Of a DNA stretch of 10,252 nucleotides, positions 1 through 6,889 are shown piece after piece. Under the pieces are notes generated by a model. That model did not search any database, was not told where the DNA came from, and was given only the letters and a program-made list of their open reading frames with translations. Source of the stretch: Candidatus Hydrogenedentota bacterium (GTDB taxonomy: Bacteria; Hydrogenedentota; Hydrogenedentia; Hydrogenedentales; CAITNO01); NCBI GenBank assembly GCA_007124105.1, contig SLFT01000121.1, forward strand, positions 1 to 10,252. Reading direction: 5' to 3'. The position numbers and the translations under genes are program-made. Position 1 is the first letter of the stretch, and each line of letters begins with the position of its first letter.

Positions 1-70
1 CAGGAAGTCTGAAATGAGGAAACTCGAGATTTGTGTCCCGATAACCGGGCTTGCTATGATGCCTTATCTT

Positions 71-246
71 GGGTATTTCACCAGGTTTCGTCGTGAGCCT
101 GCGAAGATTGCGTCAGGTCAGGTGCTTTGCGCAGGCCGCTGGCTGGCAGCGTGTCGGAACACGTCGAAGTCGGCGGGCAAGCAAAGCGCCTGAGATGGCG
201 TAAGATTCGCAGGCGCAACAGAAATCTGGTGAAATATCCGGGTTAG
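71..246 (-). repeat. Palindromic MITE-like element, copy A
   Basis: The reverse complement of this stretch matches 653-834 over nearly its whole length, by eye about 85-90 percent identical. Each copy is itself a long imperfect palindrome: the left end (TATTTCACCAGGTTTC, 74-89) is matched by the right end (GAAATCTGGTGAAATA, 221-236), and pairing continues inwards to a short central hairpin near 150-163. The inner arms 118-130 and 181-193 differ from perfect pairing at one position only. The outer right end reads CCGGGTTAG; the outer left end has diverged. It encodes no protein. The size, inverted ends and lack of a gene suggest a non-autonomous mobile element or a structured dispersed repeat. 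Which transposase would move it is unknown. Confidence 0.75.
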
Positions 247-307
247 GGCGCCGCCGTGTACTCAATGTTGCTGGACGAAATGCGCAGATAGCGTCCGGTC
301 TGTTTTC

Positions 308-414
308 ATGCGGCATCTTTCCATCCCGTCAATATGGTCAATATGGTCAATACGGTCCTTCTGAGGCGGCATCACCTGTTTGGTAAAATAGTGCCGCTCC
401 CAATTCCGAAAAAT
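308..414 (+). repeat. Dispersed repeat R2, copy 1, with 9-bp tandem core
   Basis: This stretch aligns with the reverse complement of 7519-7622 at about 80 percent identity with few gaps, so it is a second dispersed repeat family unrelated to the palindromic element. Near its start is a three-unit 9-bp tandem (GTCAATATG, GTCAATATG, GTCAATACG, 328-354). Further on, GGCATCACC at about 369-377 can pair imperfectly with the AAATAGTGCC around 386-395 to give a hairpin; copy 2 can form the same fold. It lies between the two inverted copies of the palindromic element. No coding capacity is supported. Function unknown. Confidence 0.7.
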
Positions 415-514
415 CGCCTCAAACCACAGCCGGGCTCAGGAACACTGACCCTATTGAAAACCTCGATGAAACCCTCGATACCAACGCACTGGTCTGGTTG
501 CCGATCATCCTTGG

Positions 515-640
515 ATGAAGGTCAAGGGTCTCATTACCCCTATCCTTTGCTGTCGGATGGAGCAATTGAGACGTCTGCTGAAATACTCCCGCGAGGACAT
601 TCTGAAAGCCGTGAACAAACTGACGGCCATGCCAGCGTAG
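515..640 (+). CDS. Possible small ORF or gene remnant (41 aa)
   Basis: A 41-codon frame opens with ATG at 515 and ends with TAG at 640. Codon choice looks coding-like and the C-terminal half (MEQLRRLLKYSREDILKAV, then NKLTAMPA) would make charged helices. A second frame, open from 387 to a TGA at 516-518, also reads like protein (IENLDETLDTNALVWLPI) and overlaps this ATG in an ATGA arrangement, as coupled genes do; alternatively one ancestral gene has been frameshifted here. No Shine-Dalgarno sequence precedes the ATG and I recognise no family. The upstream frame begins inside repeat R2 without a start codon, so a decayed gene fragment seems more likely than a working gene. Confidence 0.22.
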   Translation: MKVKGLITPILCCRMEQLRRLLKYSREDILKAVNKLTAMPA

Positions 641-652
641 AACATGTTATAC

Positions 653-834
653 TAACCCGGACATTTCACCAGGTTTCTGTTGCGCCTGCGAATCTTACGC
701 CATCTCAAGCACTTTGCTTGGCCGCCGACTTCGACGTGTCTCGACACGCTGTCAGCCGGCGGCCAGCGCAAAGCACTTGATCTGACACAATCTTCGCAGG
801 CTCACGACGAGACCTGGTGAAATATCCGGGCTAA
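653..834 (+). repeat. Palindromic MITE-like element, copy B
   Basis: This is the better preserved copy. The ends are near-perfect inverted repeats: TAACCCGGACATTTCACC at 653-670 and the reverse complement of TAGCCCGGATATTTCACC at about 816-833. The arms stay largely complementary to the centre (GTGTC-TC-GACAC, 736-747), so a single strand could fold into one long hairpin of about 180 nt. It is inverted relative to copy A (71-246). Between the copies the pair 121/190 (G-C in A) corresponds to 708/777 (A-T in B), a compensatory change. The element ends 24 bp before the ATG of the pseudopilin-like gene, so that gene's upstream control region overlaps it. No gene inside. Confidence 0.78.
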
Positions 835-857
835 CGGCATCGATTGAAGGTAAAGTT

Positions 858-1640
858 ATGCGCGTAGATAATATTCATGAAACTGCCGCATCGGTAACAC
901 ATGTGACACAACGTAATCGTTGGAAAAATGCGGCCATGTTCGGCGTGGCGACAGCGCTTTGTGTTGCTGCAGTTGCTGGAGTTGTTGGGCTGGGTAGATA
1001 TCGCGAGGCCGCGCGCGATACTGCCGCAGCCGCGGCCCTGCAACAGGTGTATCTTGTCATGAACCAATATGCGGCAACGCAACGTTACGAGATGTACCCG
1101 CCCGCAGCGCCCTTTCCGGATGTGTGGACGCCGGATTTAAGGGTATTGTACCCGACCTACCTGAAGGAACCGGATATCCTGGTCAGTCCTTTGTTGCCCA
1201 ATGCGCGGACGTTGCGGCGCGCGTTGCGCGCGGCCCTTGACGCAGACCCGCCCGACTGGGAAACGGCGCATCGGATTGCCGCGCAAAGCGTCCTTTACAC
1301 AGGCGTCGCCCTCGAGCTTGAGGCGGACCTTGAGCGCTTCATTGCGGCGGGCATGCCAAAGGATGAAGCGTCCCTTCCCGTTGACGTACAGCCGCTGTAT
1401 CGCCTGCGATCGGGCATTATCCGCTTTTTCATTCGGGACCAGCGCGGTCCGCAGGTACAGCTGCCGGCAACCGAAGAACAGCCAGCCTTTCTTATGGAGC
1501 AACCCGCGCTAAGGAACAAACGCAGGGCGGACCGGTTGCTGGCTGTTCTTGAGCCTGGCGTCATTGTTTCCATTAACTGGGGCGATCGTTTCCCCGCCCT
1601 GGACTCTGTGGCGCAAGCGTTTCCGCCGCCCGCGCTCTGA
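858..1640 (+). CDS. Membrane-anchored pseudopilin-like protein (degenerate DUF1559 / H-X9-DG type)
   Basis: A 260-residue protein with a short polar N-terminus, one hydrophobic segment (about residues 26-46), then REAARDTAAAAALQQVYLVM (50-69) and NQYA. This arrangement resembles the membrane helix plus REAAR...NNLKQ...YA segment of pseudopilin-like DUF1559 proteins. WTPDLRVLYPTYLKEPDILV (90-109) and LYRLRSGIIRFFIRD (180-194) resemble other conserved stretches I recall from that family. The canonical GFTLIE prepilin cleavage motif is missing, and the usual C-terminal H-X9-DG sequence is replaced by residues around 224-244 (VIVSINWGDRF) with no such histidine or DG. It is therefore probably a diverged paralogue, anchored in the inner membrane with the bulk outside. 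Start: GAAGG at 846-850 lies 7 bp before the ATG. Family assignment is from memory of motifs; the function is unknown. Confidence 0.7.
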   Translation: MRVDNIHETAASVTHVTQRNRWKNAAMFGVATALCVAAVAGVVGLGRYREAARDTAAAAALQQVYLVMNQYAATQRYEMYPPAAPFPDVWTPDLRVLYPTYLKEPDILVSPLLPNARTLRRALRAALDADPPDWETAHRIAAQSVLYTGVALELEADLERFIAAGMPKDEASLPVDVQPLYRLRSGIIRFFIRDQRGPQVQLPATEEQPAFLMEQPALRNKRRADRLLAVLEPGVIVSINWGDRFPALDSVAQAFPPPAL

Positions 1641-1641
1641 A

Positions 1642-2820
1642 TCATGGCGCTTCGTTGCCGCGCGCATCAGCGGCCTGTCTGCGTCCTGTTTCAAAAATCA
1701 AATCGAACATTTCGCCGAAAGTTTGTTCGTCCTGGGGGCCCATGTATGCGTCCATCTCGCCGCGCAACCGTTCAATCTCCTCGTTGCGGTCATCAAGGGC
1801 ATAGAGTTTCACCAGCCGCTGAATGGCCGATACCGGCGGAATGCCGGTTTTACCTGTCATTCCAAGTTCAATGACCTCTTTATAAAGGGCTTCGGCCTTT
1901 TCTATCTGGCCGTCCCTGGCGGCAACGTCCGCAAGCTGCTCCTTCAAACGCGCGGCATTCTCGACATGTCTTCTTCCGCGCGTTTCGCTTGATTTCAAGG
2001 TATCTTGAAGCAGCGCTTCAGCCTCGGCGCTCCGCCCCTGCTGTTCAATGACGTGGGCAAGTCCCTGAACGCTTTGGGGGTGTGGCGCAATATCAAGTAT
2101 CCGCCACTGCGCTGTTTCGGCGTCCTCATAACGTTCCTGTTGCTTATAGATGGCGGCCAGCGCCCGAAGCGGCTCGAGCGCATCGTCATGGTACGGACCG
2201 CGGGCCGCTTCAGTAATCCCCAGGCTGCGCAGATACAAGGCTTCCGCGTCCTGGTAGTTTTGGGCGCGCCGGTGAATCTCGGCAAGGGTATGCAGCATGG
2301 GCCGCAACGACGGGTGCTCATCGCCAAGGCGCGCGGCGCGAATTTCAAGAACGCATTCAAAATAGGGAAGCGCCGACAGGGGTCGAAAAAAAGCGTTATA
2401 CAGATCGCCCAACCGTTTGTAGGACGCTTCGAGGTCGGGGTCCTCATCGGGCAGCGCCTTTTCCCAGAGGGCGAGGGCGCGCCGATAACAGCGTTCCGCC
2501 GTGCCAAGTCTGTATTCAAGGCGGGTCACCATGCTTTGATCGGAGGCCCGGGCGATGCGCTCAAGAAGCGGCGCCAACGCCGCGTCGTCCGGACCTAGTG
2601 TCGCCTCCTTCGCCTTGAGTTCCTTGCGCAATGTTTGCAACGAATCCGGGTAGGACGGCGCATAGATTCTACCCGGTTCAATGGTCGCATGGTAAGCGCT
2701 CACATGTATGGGGGATAGTTTGCGCGTCACACGCCACCGGGCAATCGGCGCGCTGAACACGGCAAAGACAAGCATTGCCGCGGCCAACGCCATGGTTCCC
2801 GCTAAGATCACATACCGCAT
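1642..2820 (-). CDS. Membrane-anchored tetratricopeptide-repeat protein
   Basis: With the start at 2820 the protein has 392 residues. Residues 4-24 are a hydrophobic anchor or uncleaved signal (MRYVILAGTMALAAAMLVFA), followed by a linker and about six helical repeats (roughly 95-320). They have the TPR pattern of alternating small and aromatic residues, for example AEALYLRSLGITEAA (192-206) and AETAQWRILDIAP (234-246); the 42-residue spacing recalls kinesin-light-chain/TPR_10-12 repeats. TPRs form protein-binding scaffolds, so it is probably an envelope-located adaptor; the partner is unknown. The frame stays open to an ATG at 2961, but the promoter candidate at 2898-2927 would start transcription downstream of that codon, and only the 2820 start gives a proper N-terminal membrane segment. 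An ATG at 2862 is a further alternative. It converges with the pseudopilin-like gene, one base between the stops. Confidence 0.75.
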   Translation of the reverse strand: MRYVILAGTMALAAAMLVFAVFSAPIARWRVTRKLSPIHVSAYHATIEPGRIYAPSYPDSLQTLRKELKAKEATLGPDDAALAPLLERIARASDQSMVTRLEYRLGTAERCYRRALALWEKALPDEDPDLEASYKRLGDLYNAFFRPLSALPYFECVLEIRAARLGDEHPSLRPMLHTLAEIHRRAQNYQDAEALYLRSLGITEAARGPYHDDALEPLRALAAIYKQQERYEDAETAQWRILDIAPHPQSVQGLAHVIEQQGRSAEAEALLQDTLKSSETRGRRHVENAARLKEQLADVAARDGQIEKAEALYKEVIELGMTGKTGIPPVSAIQRLVKLYALDDRNEEIERLRGEMDAYMGPQDEQTFGEMFDLIFETGRRQAADARGNEAP

Positions 2821-2897
2821 CGCATCTTGTCCGTAACACCCACATACCGCAATTCGCGCCATGGGCTGTTGCAAAAAAAGCGTCCGTTTACCGCTAT

Positions 2898-2927
2898 AGT
2901 ATACACGCTTTAACCCGGACATGTCAC
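2898..2927 (-). promoter_or_regulatory. Candidate sigma-70-type promoter of the TPR gene
   Basis: Reading the minus strand, GTGACA (2927-2922) is a 5/6 match to the -35 consensus and TATACT (2903-2898) a 5/6 match to the -10 consensus, with an 18-bp spacer. Transcription would begin around 2885-2892, giving a leader of about 70 nt before the ATG at 2820. The -35 box lies within a sequence resembling the end of the palindromic element. No mapped start is available. Confidence 0.5.
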
Positions 2928-2928
2928 C
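2911..2928 (+). repeat. Solo copy of the palindromic element's terminal sequence
   Basis: TAACCCGGACATGTCACC differs at one base from the left end of copy B (TAACCCGGACATTTCACC, 653-670). The similarity stops after 2928, so this is an isolated end, either a remnant of a third element or a binding motif shared with it. The single difference creates the TGTCAC that serves, on the other strand, as the -35 box GTGACA. Confidence 0.5.
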
Positions 2929-2994
2929 GCACACATTGCGGCGAAACAATGGGAACGTCAATACGTGGGGGCCAGGAGCGCGGGAATGTCCGCA

Positions 2995-3576
2995 TTATCC
3001 CGCCGCTTCGCGTTCGCCGATGACCGGGGGATCGGCCTTGAACGATTTTACGCAGCGCGCAATCAGGCTGCGCGGGTCGTCGTCGAAGAAAATGCGGCTG
3101 CCCGTCGGTTTTTCGATAACCGGCAGAAAGTCGTTCACATGATCGGCCACGCCGCCCGTGCCGGTGAGGATGCCAAGCATCCGGCCTTCGTCATAGGCGA
3201 TGGCGAATTCGCCGAGCGTACCCGAGCGCCCCCCCACTATCACCACCACATCGCAGCTGCGCACACCCACAATCTCACGGCCCATCAATCCCGCCCCAGT
3301 GAAAATCATGACGTCAATATTGTCCGTCGGACTGGCGTAACGTTCCACATGCTCCTGAATGCTGAGCGCGGGCGAGACGCCGATGGTCAGCCCGCCATTT
3401 TCTTTGCAGCCCATGACCGCCGCGTGCGGCAGCCCGGGACAGCCGCCGGTCAAGATGGCGCAGCCTTCGTCGGCAATGGCGCGTCCCAGTTCCTTGCAGC
3501 GTTCCAGAATCTCCGGGTTCATCTTGCCGCCTGCCGAGCCCATAACGCCAATTTTAATTAGTCCGCAATGCATCAT
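2995..3576 (-). CDS. LOG-like Rossmann-fold nucleotide-binding protein (TIGR00725/SLOG type)
   Basis: A 193-residue protein, close to the usual size of LOG (Lonely Guy) and related SLOG-fold proteins, some of which cleave cytokinin or nucleoside monophosphates. Visible motifs: IGVMGSAGG (9-17), ILTGGCPGLPHAA (41-53), GLMGREIVGVRSCDVVVIVG (96-115) and GGRSGTLGE (115-123), the last corresponding to the PGGxGTxxE nucleotide-binding and catalytic loop with Glu123; Arg100 fits the other conserved position. Cytoplasmic; true substrate unknown. Start: ATG at 3576 overlaps the recN stop (ATGA), and AAGGAAA sits about 7 bp upstream; a second in-frame ATG follows directly at 3573. The frame extends upstream to 3813, but that part is antisense-free recN sequence in another frame and lacks LOG features. 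Coupled to recN; older annotation often calls this family lysine decarboxylase. Confidence 0.85.
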   Translation of the reverse strand: MMHCGLIKIGVMGSAGGKMNPEILERCKELGRAIADEGCAILTGGCPGLPHAAVMGCKENGGLTIGVSPALSIQEHVERYASPTDNIDVMIFTGAGLMGREIVGVRSCDVVVIVGGRSGTLGEFAIAYDEGRMLGILTGTGGVADHVNDFLPVIEKPTGSRIFFDDDPRSLIARCVKSFKADPPVIGEREAAG

Positions 3577-5273
3577 TGTTGTTTCCTTTTTCTGGTACTG
3601 CTTTTTTTCTCGTGGTATTCCGCGAGCAGCGCCCGCGCGTGCTTCAAGCTGACCGCCGAAACGGAACCGTCCAGCAGTCGCGCTAATTCCTGTTCTCGTT
3701 CTTCGCCCGCCACCAGGGAAATTCGCGTACCCGAGCGCCCGGACGCTGTTGTTTTCATGACCACATAATGAGCGCGCGACGGTGCGGCAATTTGCGCCAG
3801 ATGCGTAATGCACAACACCTGTCGCTGTTTGCCCAGCAATTGCATTTTCTCGGCGACCCGCCGAGCCGTTGCGCCGCCTATGCCGGTGTCTATCTCGTCA
3901 AAAATAAGGGTGGACACGGGGTCTTGCGCCGCGAACACCGTTTTCAGGGCCAGCATAATGCGCGAGATTTCGCCGCCCGACGCTACCTGACGCAACGGCT
4001 TCGGCGGCTCGCCCTTATTGGCGGCAAGCATGAAGGCGACTTTGTCAATACCGGTGGCGCATAAAGCGGCTTCTTCGATACTGGTGGCGAAGCGCGCCCC
4101 GCGCATGTCCAATGATTGCAACGTTTTCAGTATCTGCGCGTCCATTCTGGCGGCCCCATCTTTGCGCTGGCGCGACAGCGCCGCCGCTTTTTGATCGGCT
4201 TCCGCAAGCAACGCCTCACGTTCTTGCTGCAACGCCGTCAACCTGGCGTCGCGGTTGTCGTAGCCCGACAGCCGTTGCGCCGCTTCTTCACAATAGGCGA
4301 GGATATCCGGGATGGTCTCTCCGTATTTCCGTTTCAAATCGCCGATTGCCGCCAGTCGCGCGTTTACCGTGTCCAGTTCGTCCGCGTCGAACTCCATGCG
4401 GCTGGTATAACCGCGCAGCTCTTCCGCTACATCCTCGATACCGGCGCGGGCTTCAGTCGCTTGCGCCCGTAGCGCGGAAAAGGCCGGATCAATGTCCTCG
4501 AGTTCCTCCAATGCGGTCAGCGCGGCGTCTATCGCGTCAATGGCCGCCGTTTCATCGGAATCGTACAACGCGCCATAAGCGGTGTTCGCGAGCGTATAAA
4601 TATTCTCCGCGTGGGTGATAAGGTGTTGTCGCTCGCGCAACGCTTCTTCTTCGCCGGGTTCGAGATTCGCCGCGTCAATTTCCGCAATCTCATATCGTAA
4701 AAAATCGGCCTGACGGGCCCGGTCGCGGTCGTCCGCTTCCAGCGTTTCGATCTCGCGATGCAGCTTGTTCAAACGCGACACGCACGACGCCACCTCGCGG
4801 GCAGCGTCGTCCGCGCCTGCGTAAGCGTCCAGCAATGCCAGCTGACACGCCGAGCGCAGCAATGACTGGTGCTCATGCTGTCCGTGTAAATCAACCAGTT
4901 CATCGCCGATAGCGGCCAACGCGGCAATGGTGACAAGTTTGCCGTTGACCTGGGCCCGGCTGCGCCCGTCAGCGGCAACCGTGCGCGACAGAATCAGCAT
5001 GTCGTCTTCCAGGGAAATATCGCTGTCGGCCAGCAGCTGCGACAGCGGCGGCGACGGCGCAGCCACACGGAATACCGCTTCCACGGACGCGCGATCAGCC
5101 CCTGATCGCACCGCGTCCGCCGACGCACGCGCGCCCAGCGCAAGCCCCAGCGCGCCCACAACAATGGATTTGCCGGCGCCCGTCTCGCCGGTGATCACAT
5201 TGAGCCCCGGCTGAAACTCCACATCCAGCGCGTCTATCAGCGCGTAATCGCGTATATGAACAACTTCAAGCAT
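3573..5273 (-). CDS. recN: DNA repair protein RecN (SMC-like ATPase)
   Basis: A 566-residue protein, slightly longer than the E. coli protein (553). The N-terminus starts in the ATPase head, MLEVVHIRDYALID, with Walker A GETGAGKS at 29-36. The middle (about 150-370) is rich in charged heptad-like helices, as expected for the short coiled coil. The C-terminal head has the ABC signature VASGGEISRIMLALK (430-444), Walker B TLIFDEID (455-462, Asp459 and Glu460) and the switch histidine in CITHLAQIA (His491). All catalytic motifs are intact. RecN acts on chromosomal DNA in double-strand-break repair with RecA. Its stop overlaps the start of the LOG-like gene, so the two are probably translated together. 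The region before the ATG has only a weak ribosome site (GGGTATT) and I see no clear LexA box in 5274-5400. Confidence 0.96.
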   Translation of the reverse strand: MLEVVHIRDYALIDALDVEFQPGLNVITGETGAGKSIVVGALGLALGARASADAVRSGADRASVEAVFRVAAPSPPLSQLLADSDISLEDDMLILSRTVAADGRSRAQVNGKLVTIAALAAIGDELVDLHGQHEHQSLLRSACQLALLDAYAGADDAAREVASCVSRLNKLHREIETLEADDRDRARQADFLRYEIAEIDAANLEPGEEEALRERQHLITHAENIYTLANTAYGALYDSDETAAIDAIDAALTALEELEDIDPAFSALRAQATEARAGIEDVAEELRGYTSRMEFDADELDTVNARLAAIGDLKRKYGETIPDILAYCEEAAQRLSGYDNRDARLTALQQEREALLAEADQKAAALSRQRKDGAARMDAQILKTLQSLDMRGARFATSIEEAALCATGIDKVAFMLAANKGEPPKPLRQVASGGEISRIMLALKTVFAAQDPVSTLIFDEIDTGIGGATARRVAEKMQLLGKQRQVLCITHLAQIAAPSRAHYVVMKTTASGRSGTRISLVAGEEREQELARLLDGSVSAVSLKHARALLAEYHEKKSSTRKRKQQ

Positions 5274-5566
5274 AATACCCGAAAAATAGCGTCGGTAACC
5301 TGCGGGCGAACAAGCCCACTTCCACTAGGCGATATTGTATCACAGCTGCCTGGTTCGCTCCATTACGGCATAAACCGCAACATCTGGGGTTGTCATGTAC
5401 CTGACGGACTAAATAGCTGCGCCGTGGATAACGAGAAATGGTTATGCATACCGACCGTTCCTTTACACGGGTTCTCGAAAGGGGACGCTTGCAAAAGCAG
5501 AGCCCCCGACGCCGTAGAAAGGCGCCGGGGGCTGCGTCGGAAATGCGCTGAATATTAGCAACAGCG
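5274..5566. other. Intergenic region between porin and recN
   Basis: About 290 bp without a supportable gene; the overlapping frames are short and show no family features. It should hold the recN promoter. On the minus strand TACAAT (5334-5339) is a fair -10 box, but no good -35 lies 17 bp upstream, so I do not call it firmly. At 5491-5533 lies the porin terminator, listed separately. No LexA-like palindrome (GAAC-N4-GTTC or CTGT-N8-ACAG) was seen. Confidence 0.5.
5491..5533 (-). terminator. Rho-independent-type terminator of the porin gene
   Basis: On the minus strand a 13-bp GC-rich stem (AGCCCCCGGCGCC paired with GGCGTCGGGGGCT, one mismatch) encloses a 7-nt loop (TTTCTAC) and is followed within three bases by TTTT. 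It begins 33 bp past the porin stop. The plus-strand side has no T-run, so it is directional. It should separate the porin transcript from recN. Confidence 0.75.
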
Positions 5567-6889
5567 CTAGAAAGAAATCTCCGTCTCAATAAACAGGTAA
5601 TCATAGTCGTCGCGGCGGTTGCCGCCAAGCGGAGCAAGCCCGTTCAATACAAAGGGGTTCCGTTCAAGCCCGCGTTTGCCGAAGAAATGCGCGTACCCGG
5701 CGCGGAACACCAGGTCTTCGCTGTAATGGTAATCGGCGTAAATGCCCAGTTCAAAGCCCAGCGTTCGGCTTGCGCGGTCGCGCCAGAACCAGAAACCGAT
5801 ATCCCGGGCGCGTTCATCCACCTGGAAATAGGCGCCCACCAGCTGTAACTCCAACGCTTCGGTCGGCATGGCGTCCAGCCCCAGCGCGTAATAGAACAGG
5901 TTGGACTCGTCCGTGTTCGCCAGAAACTCCGTATATTCCCAGTTCGAGAACAGACGGTTAAAGGGAAGCACACGATCGTTGGTGCGCCAGCTGTAATGTT
6001 TTGGATTGCCGCCGCCAAAATACGCGAAACGGCCGAACACTCGGGGCTGCCACACGACATCGAAACTGTAGCCCAGTTCAATGTTCACGCCGAAGTCGCT
6101 GTAGTCAATGTCCGCTTCGCCAAAGCCCAATGGACATGCCGAAGGCCGGCCATAAACGTTGCCAAACTGATACGCGCCCTCCACATCGAAATCAAAGCCG
6201 CCAACGACGCCCGCGCCGCGCAGTCCGATTGTATGCAAATCAACGCGATCGCCCAGCGCCACGCCGTCGTCGCGCAAAAACATCCAATAGGCGTCCAGGA
6301 CGACGTCTTCGATGCCGAGATAACTGAAGTAGGTCATATAGAAATCGGTGTCCCCATCCAGAAAATTGCCATAGGTCTCGGCCAGCTTTGCGGCTACCGC
6401 GTCTAAGGTGAACAGCTCGTGGTTGTAAGACAGGCGCAGTGCGTCAAAGGAAAGACCGCGAAATTCTGCCGCGGCGTCATTGACGCCGACAAGCCATTCG
6501 CTGCCGAAACTGAGTTCCTGGCGACCAACCCGCAAGCTCAGCGGCGTGTCCCACAGATTGCGCGCTTCAATATAGCCCTGGTAGAGGTCCACTGTGTTGT
6601 CGTTGGTGGCGCGCAAATCTGCGCCGGTCAGATAATTGGAACGAAAGCCTTCGCCCCAATCGTTGAAATAATCGAACTCAATAAAGGCGGAAACGTCGTT
6701 TGTAAAATCCGCTTTTACCCCTAATCGGGTGCGCTGCTCTACCCAACTCGTCCTGCCAAGACTGTCCATGCTGTAGTAGTTGCCGCGAATACGGATAGAA
6801 CCGCCAACTTCGACATTCTGCAGTTCGGCGTAGCCAGTGAGGGCGACGCAGACAACCAGCGCAACAAATAGCACTTTCTTTTGCAACAT
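5567..6889 (-). CDS. Outer-membrane beta-barrel porin, alginate-export family-like
   Basis: A 440-residue exported protein. Residues 1-21 are a clear signal peptide: two lysines, a hydrophobic core (6-18) and a GYA cleavage site before Glu22. The mature part alternates polar and aromatic residues as in a beta barrel and ends in YLFIETEISF, the C-terminal aromatic signature for barrel insertion. VGGSIRIRGNYY (28-39), EQRTRLGVKADF (51-62), LRVGRQELSFGSEWLVG (119-135) and FDALRLSY (148-155) fit the Alginate_exp (PF13372) pattern of AlgE-like channels. The length suits a 16-18-stranded barrel. The substrate cannot be read from sequence; no alginate or other polysaccharide genes lie nearby. Start supported by AAAGGAG 7 bp upstream of the ATG. 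Single-gene unit: a terminator follows and a sigma-54-like promoter lies about 210 bp upstream. Confidence 0.85.
   Translation of the reverse strand: MLQKKVLFVALVVCVALTGYAELQNVEVGGSIRIRGNYYSMDSLGRTSWVEQRTRLGVKADFTNDVSAFIEFDYFNDWGEGFRSNYLTGADLRATNDNTVDLYQGYIEARNLWDTPLSLRVGRQELSFGSEWLVGVNDAAAEFRGLSFDALRLSYNHELFTLDAVAAKLAETYGNFLDGDTDFYMTYFSYLGIEDVVLDAYWMFLRDDGVALGDRVDLHTIGLRGAGVVGGFDFDVEGAYQFGNVYGRPSACPLGFGEADIDYSDFGVNIELGYSFDVVWQPRVFGRFAYFGGGNPKHYSWRTNDRVLPFNRLFSNWEYTEFLANTDESNLFYYALGLDAMPTEALELQLVGAYFQVDERARDIGFWFWRDRASRTLGFELGIYADYHYSEDLVFRAGYAHFFGKRGLERNPFVLNGLAPLGGNRRDDYDYLFIETEISF

Larger units (their letters stand above)
1..857. other. Gene-poor, repeat-rich region left of the first large gene
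   Basis: No long reading frame here resembles a protein. The longest one (334-780) runs straight through two unrelated repeats, which argues that it is accidental. The stretch contains the two inverted copies of the palindromic element, one copy of a second dispersed repeat and a short possible gene remnant, each listed separately. Positions 1-70 contain only a small CCCG/CGGG inverted repeat near 38-50 and a terminal 10-mer (1-10) that also occurs at 7270-7279. I see nothing recognisable in 247-307. No tRNA-like or rRNA-like sequence was seen. Confidence 0.6.

Noticed and set aside
113..316. 67-codon minus-strand frame over copy A
   Set aside because: It lies mostly inside the palindromic element; the equivalent frame is not preserved in copy B.
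328..354. 9-bp tandem units as a CRISPR array
   Set aside because: Units are 9 bp with no spacers and there are no cas genes; this is a simple tandem core of repeat R2.
334..780. 148-codon plus-strand frame
   Set aside because: It crosses repeat R2 and much of palindromic copy B, shows no domain-like sequence, and its composition changes at the repeat borders.
2821..2961. Upstream start (2961) for the TPR gene
   Set aside because: The promoter candidate would initiate downstream of it, no ribosome site precedes it, and the added residues come before a natural N-terminal membrane segment.
3577..3813. N-terminal extension of the LOG-like protein
   Set aside because: The frame overlaps the recN 3' end in another frame and lacks family features; the ATG at 3576 has a ribosome site and coupling overlap.
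5256..5637. Frames of 100 and 123 codons in the porin-recN gap
   Set aside because: They cross the terminator hairpin and gene ends, with no domain-like sequence; shadows of neighbouring genes and spacer DNA.
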